This document shows, piece by piece, positions 45,382 through 53,886 of a stretch of 64,000 nt of DNA; positions within the stretch are counted from its first letter, which is position 1, and each line of letters starts with the position of its first letter. The notes beneath the pieces were generated by a model. The model was not told the DNA's origin. It did not search any database and was given only the letters and a program-made list of their open reading frames with translations. The translations under genes were made by a program, and so were the position numbers. Source of the stretch: Streptomyces pacificus (lineage in GTDB: Bacteria; Actinomycetota; Actinomycetes; Streptomycetales; Streptomycetaceae); assembly GCF_011766325.1 (NCBI RefSeq), contig NZ_BLLG01000001.1:1-64000 (forward strand). Direction: 5' to 3'.

Positions 45382-46041
45382 GTGCCGTTCACCACCGCAC
45401 CCGCGCACATCCTGTGGACCGGGACGTTCGGCAGGAGGGTCGCCGACCACCTGACCGCGCTCACCGACTGGCCCTCCGCCACCGCCGACGCCCTCGGCAG
45501 CAGGTCCGCCGAGTGGCCCCACACCGGGCTCCGCGTGCTCGCCCTCTGGCGGGACGAACCCGCTCTCCTGGCAAACGTCGCCCGGTTGCACAGCGTGTGC
45601 CGCACGACCTGGCTCCCGGTCGTCCAGGAGTTCCCCCTCATCAGGATCGGCCCCCTGGTCGTGCCGGGCGAGGGCCCCTGCCACTCCTGCTACACCCGGC
45701 GCCGGACCCAGCACGAGCGGGGGCGTGAGGTCTCCCGGGCCCTGCAGGAGTCGAGGGCGGCCGATCCCGGCCACGGGATCGCGGGGTTCACCGACGCGCA
45801 GGCGATGATCGCGGCCGGCCTCGCGGTGGACCTCCTCACCCGCCACCGCACCGGGGACGGTGCCGTGGCCGGGCAGGTGACCTTCTACAACATGCTGACC
45901 CGGTCGCTGTTCTCCGACACGGTCATCGGCGTGCACGGCTGCGAGGAGTGCGGGGCACCGGTGGATCCGGACGACGGCTGGCGGCGGCTGGCCGAAGAGC
46001 TGCCGCTCTCCACGGGCATCGCGGCGGGGGGCGAGCGGTGA
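45382..46041 (+). CDS. small E1/ThiF-like RiPP protein with two Cys pairs
   Basis: 219 aa. It resembles the C-terminal part of ocin-ThiF/E1-like partner proteins: IRIGPLVVPGEGPCHSCYTR with Cys 100/103 and a second pair VHGCEECGAP with Cys 187/190, together a likely structural zinc site. No nucleotide-binding GxGxxG of a full ThiF is seen, and the N terminus is reduced (AHILWTGTFGRRVADHLTAL). It probably works with the YcaO enzyme in precursor recognition or cyclodehydratase assembly. It starts 12 bp after the YcaO stop and its own stop overlaps the next start by 4 nt. Confidence 0.75.
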   Translation: MPFTTAPAHILWTGTFGRRVADHLTALTDWPSATADALGSRSAEWPHTGLRVLALWRDEPALLANVARLHSVCRTTWLPVVQEFPLIRIGPLVVPGEGPCHSCYTRRRTQHERGREVSRALQESRAADPGHGIAGFTDAQAMIAAGLAVDLLTRHRTGDGAVAGQVTFYNMLTRSLFSDTVIGVHGCEECGAPVDPDDGWRRLAEELPLSTGIAAGGER

Positions 46042-47798
46042 GCGCCCTCGCCGGCGAGCCGGGACAGCGCGGCACTCCCGCGGCGGTCGTCGCCGCGGCC
46101 GTGAGCACCGATCCCCAGTTCCGCCTTCCCGTCCGCCCGCAGCTCTGCCGGGGGCTCCACGTCGTGGACACACCGGACGGCGTGGTCATCGACGGAGGCG
46201 CCGAACGCCAGCATCTGCGCGGCGCCTCGGCCTCCACCCTCCGGCGGCTCCTGCTGCCCCTGCTGGACGGCAGCCGGGACATCGCCGGACTGGCCCAGGC
46301 CACCGGATGGCGCGAGCCGGTCGTCCACCAGGCCGTCGCCACCCTCTACTTCGCCGGGGTGCTCGAGGACGCGGCACAGACCGTACCCCCACCGGAGGGC
46401 GAGGGGCCGTCGGAGACGGCCGCGGTCTGGATGTCGCGGACGCTCGACTGCGCCCGCGTCCACCCCCACTCCAGCCACGCGGCGCTCGCCGCGGCACGGG
46501 CCCGGGTGCGGCTGAGCGTACGGGCGTCCTGGCAGCAGCCCCTGCGTACGGCACTGGCCGACCTCGGGATCACCGATGTGCTCCCACTCGCCCCAGGCGA
46601 AGGGGCTCCCGAGGGCGCACTGGTCGTGGCCGACCTCGCCGCGCCCCGCGCGACGGTCGACCGGATCGTCGAGGAGACCGCCCGGCGCGGCAGCCGGCTG
46701 CTGCTGGCGGACGAGCGCGACGGACAGGTCGCCGTGGGGCCCCTGGTGGACCCGTCGGCGACCGCCTGCGCGCACTGCGCCCGTGCCTCCGTCGCGCTTC
46801 GGCCCCTGCCGCCCGAGGGGTTCCTGGACGCGGCCCCCACTCCGGGCGCGGTGACCGCGGCCGGACTGATCGCCGAGGAGCTGCGGGCCCTGCTGCTGCG
46901 GGGCGAGCCGGTCCAGTCGCTCGGCGGGCGGCTCGTGGTGGACCTCGCCGACCTGTCCACCACCCCCTACAAGCTGACCCCCGAGGTCGGCTGCCGCACC
47001 TGCTACCCGACGGCCGAGGGCCGCGACGGCCTCCCGCAGGAGGACGGACCGCTGCACTACGAGCACGCCGTGGCCTTCCCTCCCCGGCATCTGGTCAACC
47101 CCAAGGCGCACCAGCACCACTTCCGCCCGGAGAATGTCGGACTCCAGTTCGAGCGGCTGAGGTATCCCAACAACCCCCGGCAGCCGCTGCCCGACGCGTC
47201 CCTGACGGACCTGGAGAAGCTCGCCGCCGACGCGCAGCAGCCACCGTGGCCGGAGGCCCTGGCGGCCCTGATGCGCTTCACCGCCGGACTGCGCGGCCCC
47301 GGGGACGAGGGGGAGTTCACCGACCCCACCCGGGTCAACCGGTGGGCCCCGACCGGCGGCAACCTGGGTTCGCCCCATGTCTACGCGCTGCTCCGGGGCG
47401 TTCCCGGACTCCCCGACGGCGTCCACTACTACGACGCCGCCGACCACACGCTCACCGCCATGCACCCGCACACCGAACACCTCGACACCCTTCTCACGGC
47501 GCTGGGCGACGGGGCCGAGGACGGCGGGACACGGCCCGGCGTGCATCTGGTCCTCGCCTCGGACGTCGGCCGCGTCGCCCGGAAGTACGGCCCCTTCGCC
47601 TACCGCGTGGGCAACCTCGACACCGGATGCGCGCTCGCGCAGCTCGCTCTCACGGCGCGGGCGATCGGGCTGGCGCACGGTCTGCTCGACCCCCACCCCC
47701 TGCAGCGGCACCGGGAACTCCTCGTGGGCGCCGCCGGGCCCGCGCTCATCACCGCCGCCGTTCGGCTGTACGACGAAGGGAGCGGCTCGTGCCGCTGA
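46038..47798 (+). CDS. RRE-ThiF-like protein fused to SagB-type dehydrogenase
   Basis: 586 aa, GTG start overlapping the previous stop. Residues about 28-110 form a PqqD-like winged-helix unit (HLRGASASTLRRLLLPLLDG, then REPVVHQAVATLYFAG), a likely leader-binding RRE. A ThiF-like middle carries Cys pairs 244/247 (CAHC) and 319/322 (CRTC). From about 345 there is a nitroreductase fold of the McbC/SagB type (RVNRWAPTGGNLGSPHVYAL, VHYYDAADHTLTAMHPHT, YRVGNLDTGCALAQLALTAR), the FMN-dependent dehydrogenase that oxidises azolines to azoles. Such fusions occur in goadsporin- and thiopeptide-type clusters. The C-terminal part joins closely with the next gene. Confidence 0.82.
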   Translation: MSALAGEPGQRGTPAAVVAAAVSTDPQFRLPVRPQLCRGLHVVDTPDGVVIDGGAERQHLRGASASTLRRLLLPLLDGSRDIAGLAQATGWREPVVHQAVATLYFAGVLEDAAQTVPPPEGEGPSETAAVWMSRTLDCARVHPHSSHAALAAARARVRLSVRASWQQPLRTALADLGITDVLPLAPGEGAPEGALVVADLAAPRATVDRIVEETARRGSRLLLADERDGQVAVGPLVDPSATACAHCARASVALRPLPPEGFLDAAPTPGAVTAAGLIAEELRALLLRGEPVQSLGGRLVVDLADLSTTPYKLTPEVGCRTCYPTAEGRDGLPQEDGPLHYEHAVAFPPRHLVNPKAHQHHFRPENVGLQFERLRYPNNPRQPLPDASLTDLEKLAADAQQPPWPEALAALMRFTAGLRGPGDEGEFTDPTRVNRWAPTGGNLGSPHVYALLRGVPGLPDGVHYYDAADHTLTAMHPHTEHLDTLLTALGDGAEDGGTRPGVHLVLASDVGRVARKYGPFAYRVGNLDTGCALAQLALTARAIGLAHGLLDPHPLQRHRELLVGAAGPALITAAVRLYDEGSGSCR

Positions 47799-48619
47799 TC
47801 GAGACGGCCCGCCTCACCGAGGAACTGCTGGCCGCACCACCCACCGGGTCCGCGTCCACCGGGTCCGCGTCCACCGGGTCCGCGTCCACCGGGTCCGCGT
47901 CCACCGGGTCCACCGCCGTCGGTGTCCGGCCCGGAGCGGCCCCCGCGCTGCCCGGCGACCCGGTCCAGGCACTGCGCCGCCGCACCGCCCAGCGGCACTG
48001 GGCACCCGGACCCCTGGACGGGGACGTCCTCGTCCAGGCCCTCGGGTACGCCTTCGAGCAGGACGAGCGGCTGTGGCGGCCGGCCTTCCCCACCCTCCCG
48101 GCGCCGTCCGCGACCGTACTGGTCCAGCGAGTCCTCGGCGTTCCCGGCGGCTGCCACCACTTTGTGCCCGGGGCCCGGCGCCTTGAGGCCGAGCCGCGCG
48201 ATCTGCCGCCGCTCGCCGACCTGGTGCTGCAACTGGAGTTCGGCGATGCACCGGCCCTGGTGGTGGTGCACGGCGACCTGGCGGCGACCGTCGAGCGGCA
48301 TGGGGCGGGGGGCCATCGCCTGCTCCTCGCGCGCGGCGCCGCGCTGGCCCACGCCACCTGGCTCGCGGCCCTCTCCCTCGGCGCCACCGGCTCCGTGTTC
48401 GCCGGTGTGCTCGGCGCGGCGGGACGCACCCATCTGGGCATCGACGGGTCCGGCCGGGCACAGCTGATCGGACTGGCCCTCGGCTCCCCCCACCGGGTTC
48501 GCTCGGCCGAGTCCCAACCTCAGTCCCAGTCCCAGTCCCAACCTCGGTCCCCGTCCCGGGCAGAGGCCCCGCCCACGCCCCCGACCCCGGCTCCGGCCGA
48601 CCGGACGGGGGAGCGGTGA
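47789..48619 (+). CDS. second nitroreductase-like protein
   Basis: 276 aa. Begins with PLIETARLTEELLAAPP, then four and a half copies of a TGSAS pentapeptide, then a nitroreductase-like domain: DPVQALRRRTAQRHWAPGPL, LPPLADLVLQLEFGDAPALV, LLARGAALAHATWLAALSLG and SVFAGVLGAAGRTHLGIDG. It resembles the C-terminal half of SagB/McbC-type dehydrogenases more than the N-terminal half, so with the preceding protein it may form one active heteromeric oxidase. A Gln-Ser/Pro-rich tail ends the protein. GTG start, 10-nt overlap with the preceding gene, GGGAG upstream. Confidence 0.7.
   Translation: MPLIETARLTEELLAAPPTGSASTGSASTGSASTGSASTGSTAVGVRPGAAPALPGDPVQALRRRTAQRHWAPGPLDGDVLVQALGYAFEQDERLWRPAFPTLPAPSATVLVQRVLGVPGGCHHFVPGARRLEAEPRDLPPLADLVLQLEFGDAPALVVVHGDLAATVERHGAGGHRLLLARGAALAHATWLAALSLGATGSVFAGVLGAAGRTHLGIDGSGRAQLIGLALGSPHRVRSAESQPQSQSQSQPRSPSRAEAPPTPPTPAPADRTGER
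47843..47911 (+). repeat. 15-bp tandem repeat (TGSAS codons)
   Basis: Four exact copies of a 15-bp unit beginning ACCGGGTCCGCG plus a 9-bp partial copy, in the N-terminal linker of the second nitroreductase-like gene. The unit length keeps the frame. Confidence 0.95.
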
Positions 48620-49758
48620 TGGCCGGCCCGTCCACCGACGTCGCCTCCGGCAGCGCGGAGCCGTCGTGGCTCGACACCGAGCGCCCGGCGATCCGCCCCG
48701 ATGTCGAGATCACCGAGGGTCTGCACCACCAACCGCTCGCCTACGACCCGGTCAGCGGCCACTACACCCGGCTGTCGAGGAGCGGGGCCGCGATCCTCAC
48801 GGCCCTCGACGGCTCCATGACCGGACGGGAGTTCGCCGTCCGGGCCTCGGGTGCGGGCGGCGGTGACGGCTCCACCCAGCAGGTCGTGCTGGCCTTCCTC
48901 GGGGAACTGCGCGCCGCCGGACTGCTGACCGTGCCCCCGGACGGCGGCCGCGACACCTCGGCCGTGCGCTTCGCACGCCGCAGCCATATGCCGCGCCGGC
49001 CGCTGGTGGGCTCCGGGGTCAACGCCGTGCTGGACCCGCCCGCCGCGCTGCTGCGCCGCGCACCGCTCCCGTTCGGCCTCCTGTGGACCGCCGCCGCCGT
49101 CCTCGCCGTGTGGGGTGCGGTGTCGGTGCTCGCCGCCCCCCTCGCGTCCGGCGGTCCCGACCTGTCCCTCCCGGTGTGGGGCTGGGCGATCGTCGTGTGC
49201 AGCATGCTGCTGCAGACCGGGCTGCACGAACTCGCCCACGGACTGGCGTGCCGCTACTACGGCGTACCCGTCCGGGAGATCGGCGTCGGCCTCCTCTTCT
49301 ACCTGGTCCCCGTGGCCTATGTGGACCGTACCGACGCCCACCGGCTCCCCGGCCGCCGGTCCCGGGTGGTCATCGCCCTGGCCGGAGTGGCCCAGGACGT
49401 GCTCTGGCTGGGCGGCTGGTCGGCGCTGTCGATCTCCGCAGAGGGGCGGTTCGGGCAGCTCTGCGTGCTGATGGTCTGGCTGCAGATCGGCCTGCTGCTG
49501 GCGAACCTGAACCCGCTGCTGCCCACCGACGGCTACCACGCGCTGGAGTCGGCCATGGGCACGCTGAACCTGCGCTCGCGCGCCTTCACCGCGCTGCGGT
49601 GCCGGGTGCTGCGGGAGCCGCCGCCGAGCTGGCTCGCCGTCAGAAGCCGCTCCCGGCAGCTGCGCTACCAGGTGTTCGGCTTCGTCTGCCTGGCCTATGC
49701 GCTGCTCCTCGCGGTCTTCTGCATACGTTCCCTGCTGGTGCTGTTCGGGGGCGCGTGA
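48616..49758 (+). CDS. RRE/PqqD-like domain fused to M50-type membrane metalloprotease
   Basis: 380 aa (GTG 48616, or ATG 48619). Residues about 15-105 resemble PqqD/RRE (IRPDVEITEGLHHQPLAYDP, YTRLSRSGAAILTALDG, VVLAFLGELRAAGLLTV). A membrane domain follows with five or six helices, the zinc-binding HELAH at about residues 204-208 and the second M50 motif NLNPLLPTDGYHAL. The fusion couples leader recognition to an intramembrane-type protease, so leader removal, possibly with export, is the natural guess. Catalytic His, Glu and Asp are intact. It overlaps both neighbours by 1-4 nt, so it belongs to the operon. Confidence 0.8.
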   Translation: MMAGPSTDVASGSAEPSWLDTERPAIRPDVEITEGLHHQPLAYDPVSGHYTRLSRSGAAILTALDGSMTGREFAVRASGAGGGDGSTQQVVLAFLGELRAAGLLTVPPDGGRDTSAVRFARRSHMPRRPLVGSGVNAVLDPPAALLRRAPLPFGLLWTAAAVLAVWGAVSVLAAPLASGGPDLSLPVWGWAIVVCSMLLQTGLHELAHGLACRYYGVPVREIGVGLLFYLVPVAYVDRTDAHRLPGRRSRVVIALAGVAQDVLWLGGWSALSISAEGRFGQLCVLMVWLQIGLLLANLNPLLPTDGYHALESAMGTLNLRSRAFTALRCRVLREPPPSWLAVRSRSRQLRYQVFGFVCLAYALLLAVFCIRSLLVLFGGA

Positions 49759-52547
49759 TGACGGCCTCGACCCAGACGCCGTTCCCGGCGCCGGCGCAGC
49801 CCCCGACGCAGGAGCAGGCTCAGGCGGCGGCCCGAACCCCTCAGGCGGCCCAGCCCCCCACCGCCGTCGGCCCCCCCGCCGAGACGCGGGCCGTGAACAC
49901 CCCCGCCGCCCCCGTCCCTGCCGCCCCCGTCCCTGCCGCCCCCGTCCCTGCCGCCCCCGTCCCCGCCCCTGCCGTCCCCGCCCCCGTCCACCTCCTGGCC
50001 GAGGGCCCCGCCCTGAGCAGGGTCGCCGGGCTCCCGGCAGCCGACGTGGCACCCCTGGCGGCCGAGCAGATCGCCGACGTCCTGGACCGGATCGCCGCGG
50101 TCCACCGGGAACTGGCCGACCTGGCACCCACGGTGACGGGTCTGCTGTACGACGCCGTGCCGCTGATGCCGACCGCGGGCGCGCGACGGTCGGTGCTGCG
50201 CTGGCGGAGGGCGGCGCACGCCGGACGGCCGGACCCCGTGGCGCCGGAGCTGTTCGCGCAGGTCCGCCAGGCACTCGCGCCGTTGCGGAGGGAGACCTCG
50301 GCGCTGGAGCGCTGGACGGAACGGGCGGGGACCCTGGAAGGGCTGCGGCAGCTGCTGCGGCTGCGGGCCGGGGCCGCGGAGGCCGCCGAGGAGCGGACGC
50401 TGCGGCACCTCATGGGCCTGCCCGCCGTGTCCGGCGCGCTGGCGCTGGTCTCCCCCGTGTTCTCCCGGCGCCTGCGGCAGCCGGGCGGGCGGCCGCTGGA
50501 CCGGGGGGAACGCCTCACCGCGTACGGGTACGCCGTACGGTCCGCGCTCAAGGCCAGCCCGCTGTCCTCGCTCACCCATGTCGCCGTGCCCGGAGCGGAC
50601 CACGGCGCGCGGGTACGGGTCGGCCTGCACCCCCTGGTCGTCCGGGTGCTGCTGCGGGCCGCCGCCGTCCGGGACGGGGTGCGCGGCCTGGTCCGCTGGC
50701 GGGCCAACGGCTCCCTGCGCGCCGCCGGCCCCACCGCCCTGCTGAGCGAGCCCCGGCAGTCGGTGACCGACGGCTGGGCCTGGTCGGACGACGAGGTCCT
50801 GGACGCCGGCGGACGCGAGGACCTGTCCGCCGCCCTGCGGGATCCGCGGGGGCTGCCCGCCGTCCGGCTGGCCCGCTACCTGGAGGCCGGTCTGCTGGAC
50901 ATCGACGACCCCTGCCCGCAGGACCGGCTCCTGGACTGGCTCGCCGCCGCACTGGCGACGTCTCCCGACCCTTCGGACCGCCGGGCGGCCGGCCTGCTGC
51001 AGAGCGCCGCGGGCGAGCTTGCGGCCATCGCCCGCGGCGGCCCGGCGGCCCGTGCCGCCGGCCTGGTGCGGCTGCGCGAAGCGCTGGAGGAGGCCCTCGA
51101 CGCGCTCGGCGCCGCGGACGACTGGCCGCTGCGCGAGGTGACCCTGGTCTACGAGGACCGGGCGGGCACCCTTGCGGCCCGGCCGGTGGACGACGAGCGG
51201 GCCGCGGTGCTGCGGCGCCATGCCGGGGCCGCGTGCGACAGCCTGCGGGTGTCCCCCGAGTACCAGGCTCTCACCGACGCGTTCGTGGCCCGGTTCGGGC
51301 CGGACGGCGTCTGCGACGACGTGTTCGGTTTCCTTCAGGAGCTGTCCGCGTCCCCGATCCCCGCCGCGCCCCCGATTCCCGCCGCGTCCCCGATTCCCGC
51401 CGCGTCCCCGATCCCCGCCGGGGCCGTCGCCGGCGCCGGGGACGGCCCCGGCGGGTCCGGTGCCTCCGGCGGCCCCGGCGAACGCCGGGACCCGGGAGAC
51501 CTCGGCGGGCCGGGTGCTTCCGGCGGCCCCGGGGACGCCGGAGCCGCTGTCGGCCCCGCCCCCGGCGACGCCCGCCCCGCACGTCCGGGCCGGTCGAGCT
51601 GCCTGCCCTCCGTCGCGGTCGTCTACCAGGACTGCGAAGAGGGGGACGGCGGCCCGCTCCTGGTCGTCAACCAGGTCTCGTCGGGCACGGGAGGGCTGGT
51701 CGCCCGTTTCCACCGGCTGTACGACGACTCCTCAGGCGGCCCGCGCGGGGCGGGCTTCGGCGACCGGCTCCGCGCCTGGGTGCGCACGCTGCATCCGGAC
51801 GCCGAGTGCCTGGAGTTCGTACCGGCCCGCGAGGCCAATCCCCTGCAGGGGGACAGCTGCGGTGTCCTTCCCGTGTCGCTGCACTGGCCCACCGCGCCGC
51901 GCCCGTCCGGTCCGTGCGTACCGCTGGAGGAGCTGGAACTGGCGCACGACAGCCGGGGGAACACCCTGGAACTGCGCCGCCGCAGCGGTACCCCGGTGGC
52001 ACCCGTCTACCTCGGCACCGTCCCCCGCCATCTGGTCGGCGGGGCGGCCCGGTTCCTGCTCGTCCTGGCGGACCCCTGGTGGCTTCCCCCGGGCCTCGCC
52101 GACGGCAGCCGCCCGGACGACCCGGCGGGGCCGGGGCCGGGGGTGTCGGCCCGGAGCGTCGTGGCGGGTGCGGCGGTCCGGCGGGCGCGGTGGCGGATGG
52201 AGGCGTCCGGGGTGCCGCGCCGGGAACCGGGCGAGGAGACGGCGGACTTCCTGGAGCGGACGGACGCCTGGCGGCGCGGACACGGTATGCCCGCCGAGGT
52301 GTACGTCAGGGGCGAGAGCGGCCCCCCACGGCGCGGTGACAGGGCCCGCAAGCCCCTGTGGCTGGCCTTCGCCTCCGTCACCGGCCTGGATCTGCTGGAC
52401 CGCCTCACCGAACGGCCGGACGCGGTGGTGGTGTTCACCGAGTGCCTGCCGCTGCGCCCCGCCGTGCGGGAACCGGACGCCCGGGTGGTCGAACACTGCG
52501 TGCACTTCGCCCGCCCGGCGCGGGTCGACGACCGGGAGCGGAGCTGA
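49758..52547 (+). CDS. split LanB-type dehydratase, glutamylation component
   Basis: 929 aa. Lant_dehydr_N-type protein that uses glutamyl-tRNA(Glu) to activate Ser/Thr of the precursor for dehydration, as GodF or TbtB do. Recognisable blocks are YGYAVRSALKASPLSSLTHV (the R..S/TP region of the LanB fold), WPLREVTLVYEDRAG, VVYQDCEEGDGG, and EFVPAREANPLQGDSCGVLP, with VYLGTVPRHLVGGAARFLLV and PLWLAFASVTGLDLLDRL near the C terminus. The N terminus (about 80 residues) is Ala/Pro repeat, and a second repeat-rich linker lies around residues 530-600. ATG overlaps the previous stop by 1 nt. Confidence 0.88.
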   Translation: MTASTQTPFPAPAQPPTQEQAQAAARTPQAAQPPTAVGPPAETRAVNTPAAPVPAAPVPAAPVPAAPVPAPAVPAPVHLLAEGPALSRVAGLPAADVAPLAAEQIADVLDRIAAVHRELADLAPTVTGLLYDAVPLMPTAGARRSVLRWRRAAHAGRPDPVAPELFAQVRQALAPLRRETSALERWTERAGTLEGLRQLLRLRAGAAEAAEERTLRHLMGLPAVSGALALVSPVFSRRLRQPGGRPLDRGERLTAYGYAVRSALKASPLSSLTHVAVPGADHGARVRVGLHPLVVRVLLRAAAVRDGVRGLVRWRANGSLRAAGPTALLSEPRQSVTDGWAWSDDEVLDAGGREDLSAALRDPRGLPAVRLARYLEAGLLDIDDPCPQDRLLDWLAAALATSPDPSDRRAAGLLQSAAGELAAIARGGPAARAAGLVRLREALEEALDALGAADDWPLREVTLVYEDRAGTLAARPVDDERAAVLRRHAGAACDSLRVSPEYQALTDAFVARFGPDGVCDDVFGFLQELSASPIPAAPPIPAASPIPAASPIPAGAVAGAGDGPGGSGASGGPGERRDPGDLGGPGASGGPGDAGAAVGPAPGDARPARPGRSSCLPSVAVVYQDCEEGDGGPLLVVNQVSSGTGGLVARFHRLYDDSSGGPRGAGFGDRLRAWVRTLHPDAECLEFVPAREANPLQGDSCGVLPVSLHWPTAPRPSGPCVPLEELELAHDSRGNTLELRRRSGTPVAPVYLGTVPRHLVGGAARFLLVLADPWWLPPGLADGSRPDDPAGPGPGVSARSVVAGAAVRRARWRMEASGVPRREPGEETADFLERTDAWRRGHGMPAEVYVRGESGPPRRGDRARKPLWLAFASVTGLDLLDRLTERPDAVVVFTECLPLRPAVREPDARVVEHCVHFARPARVDDRERS
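49911..49970 (+). repeat. 15-bp tandem repeat (AAPVP codons)
   Basis: Four copies of a CCCGTCCCTGCCGCC-like unit in the N-terminal low-complexity part of the LanB glutamylation gene. A second array of 18-bp units (SPIPAA codons) lies in the same gene at about 51350-51422. Both keep the reading frame. Confidence 0.85.
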
Positions 52548-52548
52548 G

Positions 52549-53616
52549 ATGGCCACCGAGGAATGGCTGTACGCCCGGGTCCACCACACCGGGCACCAGG
52601 ACGGCGAACTCCTGCTGGCGGACCTGGTCCCCCGCTGGGTCGAGACGGCCGAACGGGCCGGCGTCCGGCGGTGGTTCTTCATCCGCTACGCCGACGCGAG
52701 CGGCCCGCATCTGCGGGTGCGCTTCCGGGGCACCCCGGCCGTGCTCGACGACTGCTGGGAGGCCGGCCGTGCGCTGTGGAAGGAGCACCTCCCGCCGCCC
52801 GCCGGGGGAGAGGTGCAGCGGCTGCACCCGCGTGCCGAGGAGGGCCTGCCCGGTCGGGGCAGCCGCCGGCTCAGCCTGGGCCTCTACGGCCGGGAGCACC
52901 ACTACTACGGATCCGCTCCGGCCGTCGACGTCGCCGAGGAGGTCTTCCAGACCAGCAGTGAACTGAGCCTGGCGGCGGTACGGGCGACGGGAGCCGACCG
53001 CACGGCCAGGGCGCACCTCGCGGTGCGGGTGATGCGGTCCTGCCTGGGCACGCTGGGTCCGAGGCAGCGCGACCGGATCTGGCGGCTGCACTGGGGCCAC
53101 TGGACGGGCCTGCTCGCCGGGGATCCGGCCTGGCTCCGGGAGACCGAGCGGATCGCCGAGCGGTGGCCGGCGGGAGCAGGACCGTTCACCGGAGACCAGG
53201 GGGCCGAAGCGCGGCCCGCCCCTGCCGGTGCCGCCGCCAGCGCCAGCCCAGGTGCCGGTGCCGGGCCCGCCGGGCCCGATGCCGGTGCCGGCCGCCTGTC
53301 CGTGCTGCCCGCCGCCGCCGACGCGCTGGGCCGCGACCTCGCCGACGGCGTGCGGCGTGCCCTGGCCGCCGACCCCGAGGCGGTCGCCTCGCGTCTGCTG
53401 CTGATGCAGATGCACATGACGCTCAACCGGCTCGGCTTCCTCCCCCTCGAAGAGGCCGTGCTCGGGCGGGTGGCGGCACGGGCGGAGCACTCCGATCCCC
53501 CCTCGCCGCCCCAGGCGCAAGCCGGCGGGCGCCCCGGCACCACCGCCCCTCAGCGGGCCCCGAGACCCGGCGTCCGGCAGGGCGCCGTAGCGGCCCCGCC
53601 CGGGACCGCAGCCTGA
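52549..53616 (+). CDS. SpaB_C-type elimination protein (thiopeptide-type bacteriocin family)
   Basis: 355 aa. Matches the LanB elimination domain family: WLYARVHHTGHQDGELLLAD, RRWFFIRYADASGPHLRVRF, LYGREHHYYGSAPAVDVAEE and the C-terminal LLMQMHMTLNRLGFLPLEEA. It should remove glutamate to form dehydroalanine/dehydrobutyrine after the upstream protein activates Ser/Thr. The same fold also includes pyridine-forming enzymes of thiopeptides, but only one copy is present here and a split LanB requires it for elimination. A Pro/Ala/Gly linker (about residues 218-245) interrupts the domain and a disordered tail ends it. ATG 1 bp after the preceding stop. Confidence 0.88.
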   Translation: MATEEWLYARVHHTGHQDGELLLADLVPRWVETAERAGVRRWFFIRYADASGPHLRVRFRGTPAVLDDCWEAGRALWKEHLPPPAGGEVQRLHPRAEEGLPGRGSRRLSLGLYGREHHYYGSAPAVDVAEEVFQTSSELSLAAVRATGADRTARAHLAVRVMRSCLGTLGPRQRDRIWRLHWGHWTGLLAGDPAWLRETERIAERWPAGAGPFTGDQGAEARPAPAGAAASASPGAGAGPAGPDAGAGRLSVLPAAADALGRDLADGVRRALAADPEAVASRLLLMQMHMTLNRLGFLPLEEAVLGRVAARAEHSDPPSPPQAQAGGRPGTTAPQRAPRPGVRQGAVAAPPGTAA

Positions 53617-53637
53617 AGATCACGAAAGGACAGCGTG

Positions 53638-53799
53638 ATGAACGAACTCGATCTGCACATCGAGCAGGAGAGCCTCGAGATCGAGGTGCTCCCCGACACC
53701 CAGTCCGCGGGCAACTGCGCCGGTAGCGCCAGCACGGCCGGATCCTTCTCCTGCCCCGGGGGCACCATCGGCAGCGCCGGCTCCGCCAGCTCCACCTGA
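53638..53799 (+). CDS. RiPP precursor peptide 1
   Basis: 53 aa. Leader MNELDLHIEQESLEIEVLP, then DTQSAG; the proposed core after Gly25 has 28 residues with 2 Cys, 8 Ser and 3 Thr. The core segment CPGGTIGSAGSA matches goadsporin CSGGTLSSAGCV at seven of twelve positions (C, G, G, T, S, A, G in identical spacing), using the goadsporin sequence from memory. ATG with AAAGGA upstream; a GTG directly before is an alternative start. First of four precursors, 21 bp after the elimination gene, last in the operon. Confidence 0.88.
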   Translation: MNELDLHIEQESLEIEVLPDTQSAGNCAGSASTAGSFSCPGGTIGSAGSASST

Positions 53800-53886
53800 C
53801 CCGGATCGCCCGCGTCGGGCCGCACGGACCGACCGCGGCTCCGGATCCCCGGAGCCGCACCACCCACCACATGACAGGAGACCGCA

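Noticed and set aside
49083..49757. Longer N terminus for the LanB glutamylation protein
   Set aside because: The frame is open upstream but overlaps the M50 fusion gene in another frame; the ATG at 49758 overlaps its stop, the normal coupling in this operon.
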